From: JASFHF01 sp050123375
GTDB taxonomy: Bacteria > Pseudomonadota > Gammaproteobacteria > UBA12402
Direction: 5' to 3'
Length of the DNA stretch: 37,993 nt
Assembly (NCBI GenBank): GCA_050123375.1
Contig: JASFHF010000021.1
Span: 1 to 37,993 of the forward strand
A program made the position numbers and the translations under genes. Positions 1-8,000 of this stretch are shown in pieces. How positions within the stretch are numbered: position 1 is the stretch's first letter; every line of letters begins with the position of its first letter. The notes below the pieces were generated by a model. That model made no database searches. It worked only from the letters and a program-made list of their open reading frames with translations, and was not told the origin of the DNA.

Positions 1-97
1 CTCAGCCTCCGGCTGGCGAAAATACAAGTTAAAAATACTGCTTAATTTCATATTCAAAAACAACATAGGCCAACATATCATATCGTTTATAAGGCAC

Positions 98-250
98 TTA
101 TTGAGGACGGGTTAAACGAATATTTACTGAATTTTCCTGTAACTCATTGCTTTCAAAGATATTTTTCAGGTGTTTGGTAATGGCTGGCCTTTGCACTCCG
201 AAAAGTTTAGCAATTTTATCTTGAGTCAACCAAATATTTTCATTACGCAA
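98..250 (-). pseudogene. RhuM-like gene fragment (copy 1)
   Basis: Read on the minus strand this stretch encodes the RhuM-type N-terminal winged-helix segment (motifs NIWLTQDKIAKLFGVQ, AITKHLKNIF and NELQENSV) and then a stop at 98-100. It is nearly identical at DNA level to the matching part of the longer fragment at 1678-1962 until shortly after NELQENSV, where the two diverge. RhuM-family proteins are usually a few hundred residues long, so this is only a relic. Upstream the frame runs into an inverted repeat at 257-325, which probably marks the breakpoint. The RhuM assignment rests on recognised motifs; no function is expected. Confidence 0.7.
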
Positions 251-256
251 TCTGAA

Positions 257-325
257 AGTGTCAAGTCTTATATTTTAAGATTTGATTTATTTTCGGTCAT
301 AACATAAAATATACGACTTGACACT
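257..325. repeat. Inverted repeat with 21-bp arms
   Basis: Arms 257-277 and 305-325 are reverse complements with one mismatch, separated by 27 nt. The arms begin AGTGTCAAGTC. The element lies exactly between the RhuM fragment and the 120-nt dispersed repeat starting at 327, so it may be a small mobile palindrome or the scar of a rearrangement. Confidence 0.7.
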
Positions 326-326
326 C

Positions 327-446
327 TATTCGAAAATGTTTTTATTTTATAAATTCATTTTTGAACATCACGATTCCGGCTATATAGTGCTTACTTTAGA
401 TAAGCAAAATATACGCCGACCACCTAGTAGCTCTATGGGTGATAAA
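327..446. repeat. 120-nt dispersed direct repeat, copy A
   Basis: This 120-nt block recurs in the same orientation at 11473-11592 with only a handful of mismatches and no gaps. Landmarks are TATTCGAAAATG at the start and CCTAGTAGCTCTATGGGTG near the end. No open frame accounts for it. Copy A lies outside the tRNA-Arg island and copy B inside it, so it is not the island boundary. It could be an intergenic repeat family or a non-coding RNA. Confidence 0.8.
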
Positions 447-471
447 TTATAATTTATATAATTAGTTGAAG

Positions 472-819
472 TTAACACTTAGATATCTCAAAATTATTTG
501 TTTTATTACTATCCATACCCTTTAATATTTTAAGCATTTTTTTACATCGCTTAGTGGTGGCATTTTTAATAAATTGAATGTAATCGTCCATATCAGAAGG
601 ATCAACACTACAGTCACTATTATTTAATCCAGCCTCCGTTATAGTCTTTTCAGTTTTGCATATCCAACGGTTTTCATTATTGAAATCAGCTATCGAAATC
701 CAAGGTATATCACCATTCCAATATTCTTTTATTGTTGATTTTGGAGTCCCTCCACCAATAATCATAGAAACTTTATCTAACGTTGTCTCTTGCCACTTTT
801 CCAACAATTGCTCACTCAT
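472..819 (-). pseudogene. Truncated type I restriction specificity subunit (hsdS')
   Basis: The first 65 or so residues look like the start of the first target-recognition domain of HsdS, with the motif IIGGGTPKS followed by WNGDIPWISIADF. After residue about 68 the similarity stops and the frame continues for some 48 unrelated residues to a stop. A full HsdS has about 400 residues and two recognition domains, so this gene is broken and probably out of use. The start ATG at 819 overlaps the end of the upstream BRO-like gene by 8 nt, as in intact type I operons that carry accessory genes. No hsdM or hsdR is seen in the window. Confidence 0.75.
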
Positions 820-1675
820 CCTGCACTATTTCCTTCGCATTTTTATTGGCTTTTCCCAAATAATTCTCGCTCGAAATCACACTTTGCCCCAATTCTTTTT
901 CTGTTTCCCACCTTGCATTGCCGGCAACTCGGCCGCCGCGCTGCGCTACTTTTTTGTTGGCCGGCATACCACTTGGTTTTTCCTTTTTGGAAATTTCTGT
1001 GGTAACTCTTTCGCCTAACATAGTAAAAATCAATTCTAGGTCTGTCATGTTATCCCGTAAATTTGCTTTAGATTTTTCTGGAATACCCTTATGTTTTTTG
1101 TATTCTGTTGGCGTCATACCAAAAGTTGCTTTGGAAATCTCACCAGTTAAGATCGCGTAATCTCTCTGGCTTTCAATTCCACGCTCCTTCCATTCATCAG
1201 TTAAATTTTGGCGGATTGCAATACCCCGCAATCTTTTGTCTATCCAATCCTGAGGATAACCCTTTTGTTCATAAATTTTTTTCATGCGCTCTTGAGCCAA
1301 CTCTGGGTTTTCTATTTCATCTATCCTTTCCTTACCCACTTTGGCTAACCAACGCTTGAAAGGCTCTGCTTTGGGACTTGGAATTGATTGAATAATGCGC
1401 AAAATTCCTTCGGTATTAGCACAGTCTGTACTATAGTTCTTCCCATCAGCGCTCATTAATTTCAGTTGTCGACAAATTGTCGACAACTGAGCTTTCTCTT
1501 CCTCGCTAACCCGTTTCTTCATTTTATGCCAATAATCACGTGGATTTACACTGTCGGTTAACGCACCCACTACATCCACCACCGAATAAAACCAATCATT
1601 TTCATGCCAAATTCTTCGGATTTTGCGGTTTTGAAATAAAATGATTTTTTTATGTTGTTCTATCTGATTTTTCAT
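812..1675 (-). CDS. BRO-N / DinD-like accessory protein of a restriction locus
   Basis: The protein has 287 residues from the ATG at 1675; an in-frame TTG lies 6 nt upstream. The N-terminal third has the BRO-N (phage antirepressor) pattern, with IRRIWHENDWFYSVVDVV at about residues 20-37. The C-terminal half resembles E. coli DinD, with a Lys-rich HKGIPEKSKANLRDNM segment and QRGGRVAGNARWE further on. BRO-N domains bind DNA, and proteins of this kind are often found inside type I restriction operons; their role there is not settled. The gene sits between a truncated rhuM-like frame (2-nt gap) and a truncated hsdS (8-nt overlap), so it is the only full-length member of the locus. An AAAGGA ribosome site precedes the ATG. 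Product class is fairly sure, function is not. Confidence 0.75.
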   Translation of the reverse strand: MKNQIEQHKKIILFQNRKIRRIWHENDWFYSVVDVVGALTDSVNPRDYWHKMKKRVSEEEKAQLSTICRQLKLMSADGKNYSTDCANTEGILRIIQSIPSPKAEPFKRWLAKVGKERIDEIENPELAQERMKKIYEQKGYPQDWIDKRLRGIAIRQNLTDEWKERGIESQRDYAILTGEISKATFGMTPTEYKKHKGIPEKSKANLRDNMTDLELIFTMLGERVTTEISKKEKPSGMPANKKVAQRGGRVAGNARWETEKELGQSVISSENYLGKANKNAKEIVQDE

Positions 1676-1677
1676 TA

Positions 1678-1962
1678 TCAATTTTCCTTTGTTTTGTATT
1701 TTATCCCATGGACACCCACATGTTCCAAAATGGAACTAACTGAATTTTCCTGTAACTCATTGCTTTCAAAAATATTTTTTAGGTGTTTGGTAATGGCTGG
1801 CCTTTGCACGCCGAAAAGTTTAGCAATTTTATCTTGAGTCAGCCAAATATTCTCATTGCGCAAAAATACTTCAACCTTTACTTTTTCATCCGGTGTTTTA
1901 TAAAGCAAAAATTCTGTAAAAGAACTATTTTTTTGTATTGCTTGTTTTTTTGTATCCTTCAT
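1678..1962 (-). pseudogene. RhuM-like protein, N-terminal fragment (copy 2)
   Basis: This 94-residue frame matches the N-terminus of the RhuM family: FLLYKTPDEKVKVEVFLRNE, then NIWLTQDKIAKLFGVQ and AITKHLKNIFESNELQENSV. It ends in KYKTKEN-stop where family members continue for well over 200 residues. RhuM was named from a Salmonella pathogenicity island and its biochemical role is unknown. The stop codon at 1678-1680 is followed after 2 nt by the ATG of the BRO-like gene, so the two were probably one operon. A shorter near-copy lies at 98-250. Confidence 0.75.
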
Positions 1963-2417
1963 AATCTTAACCCTTGCTTTTATTTTGAACTTGTAAGGAT
2001 TTCTTACAAGTTGCTACAATTATTCCAAATTAAAACCAATTTTCACCAGCTGATTTTTAATCCCCGCATTTAATCTAATTTCTCTGGTCATTTGATCTGC
2101 TTGCATTATTAGCCACATATTTTATAATGATTATACCGTCCTCGGAAGCAATTCCTCTCCCAACTTTTAGGTTGGTGATGAACCCGGGGTGTTTTTTTAT
2201 GTGGAATCAATTTTCACATCTTAAAATCTTTGAAACATCTAAATATGAGAAAGGAATTTAAAAAAGCATCAATGAAAGCAATGATTATTTGAACGATACT
2301 TTGTATTATGTCACGTAAAGTAAAACTGTCAATTAATTCATATGGATCAAAAACTGTTACCTATGTCTTCGGTATAATCTGTAACCCATGTCTCCGGTAT
2401 AGATCAAGTGTGATATC
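1963..2417. other. Gene-free stretch outside the island's left end
   Basis: No convincing gene is seen. The stretch contains the presumed promoter region of the leftward rhuM'-bro-hsdS' cluster, a small hairpin at 2160-2175 and, just before the att repeat, a tandem pair of 23-nt repeats (2354-2376 and 2379-2401) listed separately. A 60-codon open frame from 2308 runs through these repeats and the tRNA fragment and is not a gene. Confidence 0.5.
2354..2401. repeat. Tandem pair of 23-nt repeats
   Basis: Two copies, 2354-2376 and 2379-2401, agree at 20 of 23 positions and share ACC-ATGTCT-CGGTATA. Doubled motifs of the form TAACCYATGTCTYCGGT remind me of insertion sequence ends of the IS481/IS3 kind, but no transposase remains. 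They lie 17 nt outside the tRNA-derived att repeat. Confidence 0.5.
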
Positions 2418-2459
2418 CGCGCCCGGAGGGACTCGAACCCCCAACACCCAGGTTCGAAG
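2418..2459. repeat. Left attachment repeat (tRNA-Arg 3' fragment)
   Basis: These 42 nt are identical to 14634-14675, covering the tRNA from the anticodon loop through the T arm, acceptor strand and discriminator base. The identity stops abruptly at both ends (C versus T at the left, T versus C at the right). This is the expected crossover-containing repeat left by an integrase that uses a tRNA gene. Confidence 0.9.
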
Positions 2460-2644
2460 TCGTGCAATTTTTATGCTAAGCAAAAGGTGATTTTGCAACC
2501 TTTTGATTTTTAATAACTTTTCGGACGCTGTTTATCGCTATGTTATACGAAATTTTCCCAAAAATCACCGCCAATCACAATTTTTCACTGTTTTTCATGG
2601 TTCATTTACGTAAATCTCCCGCCAGGAATTTCTTTGCAAAAAGC

Positions 2645-2675
2645 CTAATATGTAAACTCTGGGTTTACATATTAG
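2645..2675. promoter_or_regulatory. 13-bp palindrome, candidate operator
   Basis: CTAATATGTAAAC (2645-2657) and its perfect reverse complement (2663-2675) flank a 5-nt spacer. The same 13-mer, again preceded by an A-rich run, occurs at 3328-3340 directly in front of the abiEi start. AbiEi antitoxins of characterised AbiE systems repress their own promoter by binding inverted repeats, so this may be a second operator. It could alternatively be the terminator of the minus-strand gene that ends at 2708. Confidence 0.5.
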
Positions 2676-2707
2676 ACAAAAATTAAAGCGCATATTCTAT
2701 TGTAACT

Positions 2708-2944
2708 TTAGTGATTCTCACGAAGCGCTTTACTTAACCTATCCCCTAAAAGTTCAATTTCTTCAATTAAGCCATCGACTGTCCAAATAGCGCCATTAAA
2801 AATCGCGTGATTAGACTCATGAAGATCATAATCTTGCGCCAACAAGCAACCAGTAATCGCTTTAGCTTTTATCAATCTTTCATCAATAGCATCTTTAAGT
2901 TCAAGAATGGTGGTAAACGGTTTTAAGGTAAAAATACTGTCCAT
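2708..2944 (-). CDS. Small protein of unknown function
   Basis: I chose the ATG at 2944 because AGGAG lies 8 nt upstream; a longer in-frame extension to 3007 would run through a structured leader. The product has 78 residues and is predicted helical and soluble, with no signal peptide. It contains ITGCLLAQDYDL and a C-terminal WTVDGLIEEIELLGDRL. I do not recognise the family; its size and layout resemble small conserved proteins of gammaproteobacterial plasmids and islands (compare DUF3077), but that is a weak resemblance. It is the only island gene on the minus strand and diverges from the abiE operon. A foldable leader at 2977-3068 precedes it. Confidence 0.6.
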   Translation of the reverse strand: MDSIFTLKPFTTILELKDAIDERLIKAKAITGCLLAQDYDLHESNHAIFNGAIWTVDGLIEEIELLGDRLSKALRENH

Positions 2945-2976
2945 TGTTTTGACTCCTGCGTATAGTTTTGAATTTT

Positions 2977-3068
2977 GCCAATCTAGAATTGGCGACCGGG
3001 AGCTCAAAACCGTACGCAGACGGTGGATTTATTTCCCTTTCGGGTCTTTTATTCACCCACTCCCGGTC
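2977..3068 (-). ncRNA. Candidate structured leader RNA of the 2708-2944 gene
   Basis: Read on the minus strand, the stretch 3068 to 2994 is closed by a 9-bp stem (GACCGGGAG with CTCCCGGTC). It contains a nested GGTG/CACC stem, a CCC-GAAA-GGG hairpin with a GNRA tetraloop and a CCGT/ACGG hairpin. A further GCCAAT/ATTGGC hairpin (2977-2993) follows, then the ribosome site and ATG at 2944. Such nested stems are hard to explain by chance. The layout recalls phage C4-type antisense RNAs, but I cannot confirm a family. Confidence 0.45.
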
Positions 3069-3327
3069 ATATCACATTTTCGCGCTACGATACTGCAACA
3101 CAACCGAGAGCAGTTAAAGCACGCTGCGTAGTGTTTTGAACACATGAACAAGATACTATTGTTAACATCATGGTGTCAACTCAAGAATCGATTTCGATTG
3201 GATAATTTCTCTGTTTGATGATTTTTTGTTCAATTTTAGAATATGATGAATAAAAATATATACGTTTACTCATGTAATTTTTATCCATATATAACCGCAA
3301 AATACTTGCAATTACTTTACAAAAAAC

Positions 3328-3340
3328 CTAATATGTAAAC
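3328..3340 (+). promoter_or_regulatory. Operator-like half site before abiEi
   Basis: The 13-mer CTAATATGTAAAC ends one base before the abiEi ATG (3342) and is the same as one arm of the palindrome at 2645-2675. A protein bound here would cover the translation start region. Autoregulation by AbiEi is the natural guess. Confidence 0.45.
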
Positions 3341-3341
3341 C

Positions 3342-4133
3342 ATGAGTGGACAAAACGTGCAAAAATTAAAGAAACTTTTAAGCAGCTGGCCCAAAAATGC
3401 CGCTGTTACTTCTTCGTGGTTAACCAAAAATGGCTTCTATCGTCAGCTTGTAAATAAATATGTTGATGCTGGTTGGTTAAAAAGGGAAGCACGTGGAGTA
3501 TATTCAAGATTGAATGATAATGTTGGCTGGGAAGGTTTACTATATGCGTTGCAACAAGAATTTTTGGGTGTTTTTCATCTTGGGGCTTATTCGGCGTTAG
3601 AACATTCAGGTTTTGCGCACTTTGTTCGTATGACAGATTTCTCTACCCTATTTTTATTTGTGAATGATTCAAAAAGACGACAAAAATTGCCAACATGGTT
3701 TAAAGAAGCTATAAAAAACAAGGCTGAAATAGTCTCTGTGCGAAAAAAGCTATTTAATGATGATCATTTTGGTTTAAAAAATCAGGAAATATCTTCTGTC
3801 TTATTAAAAATGTCTATACCAGAACGCGCAATATTAGAAATGCTGGCTTTAGTCCCCAAAAAAGAAAATTTTGAGCATGCGCATTATGTGTTTCAGGGAT
3901 TAAGGCAAATGCGCCCACGCATAGTTCAAGAAGCTCTAGAAAAATGTCTATCCATAAAAGCCAAAAGACTTTTTTTACATTTAGCAGAAAAAAATAATTT
4001 CCCCTTGTTAAAGAACCTCAGTCTTTCAGCGGTTAATTTAGGTCGTGGTGATAGAAAAATTGGGGTTGGCGGTTGTTATGATGCAAAATATCACTTGTCT
4101 GTGCCAATAATAAAAGGGGAAGAAAATGTATAG
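3342..4133 (+). CDS. abiEi: Type IV antitoxin AbiEi
   Basis: This 263-residue protein has the AbiEi layout: an N-terminal winged helix (residues about 7-60, with WLTKNGFYRQLVNKYVDAGW and then REARGVYSRL) followed by a C-terminal antitoxin domain. In studied AbiE systems AbiEi neutralises the toxin without a stable complex and represses the operon through its winged helix. The stop overlaps the start of the next gene by 8 nt, the tight coupling usual for abiEi-abiEii. The length is normal for the family. The 13-nt repeat immediately upstream fits autoregulation. The family call is confident; which signal relieves repression is unknown. Confidence 0.88.
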   Translation: MSGQNVQKLKKLLSSWPKNAAVTSSWLTKNGFYRQLVNKYVDAGWLKREARGVYSRLNDNVGWEGLLYALQQEFLGVFHLGAYSALEHSGFAHFVRMTDFSTLFLFVNDSKRRQKLPTWFKEAIKNKAEIVSVRKKLFNDDHFGLKNQEISSVLLKMSIPERAILEMLALVPKKENFEHAHYVFQGLRQMRPRIVQEALEKCLSIKAKRLFLHLAEKNNFPLLKNLSLSAVNLGRGDRKIGVGGCYDAKYHLSVPIIKGEENV

Positions 4134-5046
4134 CAAAGAATACGAAAAACAAGTGCGATTACTTTTACAATGTTTGCCTTTATTAGAAAAATTAAATCGT
4201 TTCGCTTTAAAGGGTGGAACAGCCATTAATTTCTTTTTAAAGAATATGCCACGTTTATCTGTTGATATTGATTTGACTTATTTGCCAATAGAATCACGAA
4301 ATAAAACTTTTGCAAATATGCAAAATGATTTAAAATTATTTGGTGAACTAATCAAACAAACTATTCCAAACAGCAAAATCTCAATGCAGACTACCCAAAC
4401 AACCGGACACATAATACGACTGGTTGTTTATGCTAATAGTACGCAAATTAAAGTGGAACCAAGCTTCGTTGTGCGTGGAACGTTATATCCACCGGAATAT
4501 TTAAATCTCTGTCAAAAGGCAGAGGACGAATTTGAAGTATCAATCCAAAATGTTAAAACCTTATCAAGTTCAGAAATCTACGCAGGAAAAATATGTGCTG
4601 CCCTAAACAGACAACATCCAAGAGATTTATTCGATATTAACATTTTACTAAACGAACAAGGAATAACTGACAAAATTCGACAAGCTTTTGTGGTGTATTT
4701 AGCCGGAGATGCAAGACCAATACACGAAATGCTGCGCCCAAACCTATTGGATATTGAAACAACTTATCAACGACAATTTCATCGCATGACGCTGCAAGAA
4801 ATATCTTTGGATGAACTTTTAGCAGCTAGAAAAAAATTAATTAAAAAAATTTCAGAAGAATTAACATTAAATGAACGCAAATTTTTATTATCTATAAAAC
4901 TTGGTGAACCTCAGTGGGATTTATTATCCTTTAAAAATTTAGAACAATTACCATCATTGCAATGGAAGCTAATAAATATCAAAAAAATGGATAAAATTAA
5001 ACACCAAAAAATGTTTGATAAGTTGAAAGAAGTATTAGAGCTTTGA
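4126..5046 (+). CDS. abiEii: AbiEii nucleotidyltransferase toxin
   Basis: This 306-residue protein belongs to the DNA polymerase beta-like nucleotidyltransferase superfamily. The core motif FALKGGTAINFFL (about residues 25-37) is followed by RLSVDIDLTYL, giving the metal-binding DxD pair; a later aspartate in VEPSF-type strand context and the conserved LSSSEIYAGKICAALNRQHP segment with RDLFDI are also present. AbiEii-type enzymes stop growth by nucleotide transfer to RNA, with tRNA acceptor ends shown for some relatives, and so abort phage infection. All core motifs are intact. It overlaps abiEi by 8 nt and lies 36 nt before the helicase gene, which has its own TTGGAG ribosome site, so the toxin-antitoxin pair opens a four-gene operon. 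Confidence 0.88.
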   Translation: MYSKEYEKQVRLLLQCLPLLEKLNRFALKGGTAINFFLKNMPRLSVDIDLTYLPIESRNKTFANMQNDLKLFGELIKQTIPNSKISMQTTQTTGHIIRLVVYANSTQIKVEPSFVVRGTLYPPEYLNLCQKAEDEFEVSIQNVKTLSSSEIYAGKICAALNRQHPRDLFDINILLNEQGITDKIRQAFVVYLAGDARPIHEMLRPNLLDIETTYQRQFHRMTLQEISLDELLAARKKLIKKISEELTLNERKFLLSIKLGEPQWDLLSFKNLEQLPSLQWKLINIKKMDKIKHQKMFDKLKEVLEL

Positions 5047-5082
5047 AATTCTGATCAACTTGGAATTCTTGGAGAAAATAAT

Positions 5083-8000
5083 ATGGACAATGTAAACATG
5101 GAATCACAGAATAATAGCTGTTCGGAAACTATAACATCTGGAGAAACTTCATTTATTAAAGAAGTTGCTCGTTATTATATGGATTTCTTAGAAACGGATT
5201 TTCATCGACGTAAAAACCCAAAAAGATCAGTACAATATCGAAATAAAAATAACTTATTAGTTGGCATTAATCTCAACAAATATTCTTCTTTTGAAAAAAC
5301 TATAAACAAACTCATAGAACAAGGATTTAAAAATAATAAAGTCAATATAAAAAAAGGCTGTTATAAAGCTAATATTCCAAATGTACTGTTAAAAATTGTG
5401 AATGCTCAATTAGAGCAACTATCGATGTCAGATATTCATGCTCTTGTTGAAGATATTAGCGATCAGTTAATTAATGCAGCAAGAATCTATAAACAAGAAC
5501 CTGATCAAGCAATATCAACAACAACTGATTTTACGATAAAAACAATAAAAACGCGCATGGTTTTACCGTTCGTAACAACTATTGAAAAGTCACTAAGTAA
5601 TTTAAAATTTGGCGATGAAAATACTATTTTTACAATGGAAGAAAACTTAACGGAAGTTTTATTTAGATTATTAGAGGAAGAACTCGTATCTCTTGTGGCA
5701 CAAATTATTGCTGGAGAAAATGTTGACGTTTTTGCCAGATTAAAACGTAACTTTGATTTTGATAATATTAAAATCAGCATTAGAATTTTTTTTGAAGGCT
5801 TTATCGCCAGTGATTTATTTACTGAATTATTCGAATTACTAAAAAATAAAAAACTGACTGAAAAACAAATGTTCTATTTATACTTAGGCGAGATGACTTA
5901 CAATAAAAATAAATATCCAGTATTCTATCTTCCTTTTAATCTTACAAGGATGGGAGAAATTCTAACAATAGAATTTGATGCAAGAATATATATAAACAAA
6001 AAAGCACTCGAGTTTGTTGCCGAAGAAATAAATAAAAGCAAAGACCAAGGTGGAAAACTATATTTAGATTCTGACAGAATTATTTATATAAACCATGAAA
6101 AAACGGCTTTACTTGAAAAGCTAAATACGATTTTTTCAGAAATAACTCATTTTTTTAATCTAGATAATAACTTATCAATAACAACCACCAAACGACAGGT
6201 CGCAAAAAGCTTGCAAGTCAATTTGAGCAACAATTTTTACATAAGTTTATTTGACAATGCTGATGAGGCACTGGTAAATGATTACGAAGAAATATTATGT
6301 ATACTTGAATCAACAGATAATCCCTTGGCAGCAATGTTTAAGAAAATTATCAAGGCATTCATTTATCAAAAAGAGCCAAAGGTATTCAATCGAACAGTAG
6401 AAGAAGAATGGGACAAAAAGGAAACAACTGAAAAATTGAGTTTTATAAGCCCTATACCATTGAATAGTGAACAACTACAAATTTTATCAGCCCTGAACAA
6501 AGAAGGATGCAAATATGTAACCGTTGAAGGACCTCCTGGTACGGGCAAAAGCCATACTATTACAGCAATAGCGTTTGATGCCATTTTGAAAAATAAATCC
6601 GTTCTTGTTTTGTCAGATAAAAAAGAAGCTTTAGACGTCGTAGAAGATAAAATCACTCAAACAATGAACCACGTACGATTAGATAAGAAATTTCAAAATC
6701 CAATTTTAAGACTTGGTAAAAGCGGAAGTAATTATCAACAAATATTATCGCAATCATCCATTAGTAATATAAAAAATCATTACCGCGCTGTTAAAAAGCA
6801 AAATGAAAATTTGGAAAATGAGATTGAGAAATACAAAAACACAATAAAAGATGATCTTGGATCCGAAATAATTTCATACGACAATATAGAAATGAATGAA
6901 ATTATAGAGCTTATTGAGCTAGAAAGGTTTTATGAAACGCAAACAATACCTTTTGATTTAGAAGAAGCGATACAAATTCAAAATATTTCTCAGCGCTTAT
7001 TTAATCTTAGAAATATACTGATAATTTTGAATCGACTTGTAAAAACAGATGGAGAATATTTAACTTTTCTCAAACGATTTGTCGCTAATGGCAATAAATT
7101 AACAAACGTTAACTCTTTAAAAGATGTTTTAACTTATCTAAAAATGCTAGATGAACTACAAAAAGAAGTTAAAGAAAAATTTCCAACCAAATATAATTTA
7201 ATAACAAAATTACAGCCAGTTTCCGAGAAACAATTTAAAGAATTAAATAATCTATACGAGAAATATTTATCTCTTAAAAAACCAATTTTTGGCTTTTTAT
7301 TTAACAGAAAAAAAATGGCCACATTAAATAGGAAACTGTTAGAAATCGCGCCAGCATCCAATTTTGATAACCCACACAAAAATTTAGATGATATTTATGA
7401 GATTATTAAAATAGGCAATTATATTTTATCTAAAAAAGATATCATAAGTCGCCCGCTTGATTTCTTGAAGACAATTATGATGCTTCTGTCTAATGCAGAC
7501 TTTACAGAAACGTGTTTGAATTTAATATCAAAGATTGAAATTATTGACATATTCTTTACTGAAATTAAGTTACTTCCACTTTCTATAGAAAAAGCAAAAA
7601 TATCTGTCAATGACATTAATTCAATAATTGAGAACAAAATTATTAATATGAACGAACACGATTATGATCGATTAGTGCATTTTATTGCTTTAAAGCAAAA
7701 AGTTATTAAAGCATTTGGAACTATTCCGATGATCAATTTCTTGAGTCAGAGACGTCAGTTGGAAAACCTGGTTGCTACGCAAATGACTTTTGCACTTGAT
7801 AAACGAGTTATCAATTTTTATGAAAATAATAAGAATACTGCCGTATCGCTTAGAAAAAATATTCAATCTCAACATCGCTTTCCTAAAGATGATTTTTATA
7901 AATTAAAAGAAGCATTTCCTTGTATTTTATCGGGAATCAGAGATTATGCTGAATATATTCCTCTAGAACCAGAAATATTCGACTTAATTATAATTGATGA

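Noticed and set aside
2308..2490. 60-codon open frame on the plus strand
   Set aside because: It runs through IS-like repeats and the tRNA-derived att fragment, has no ribosome site, and the same DNA in the real tRNA is not coding.
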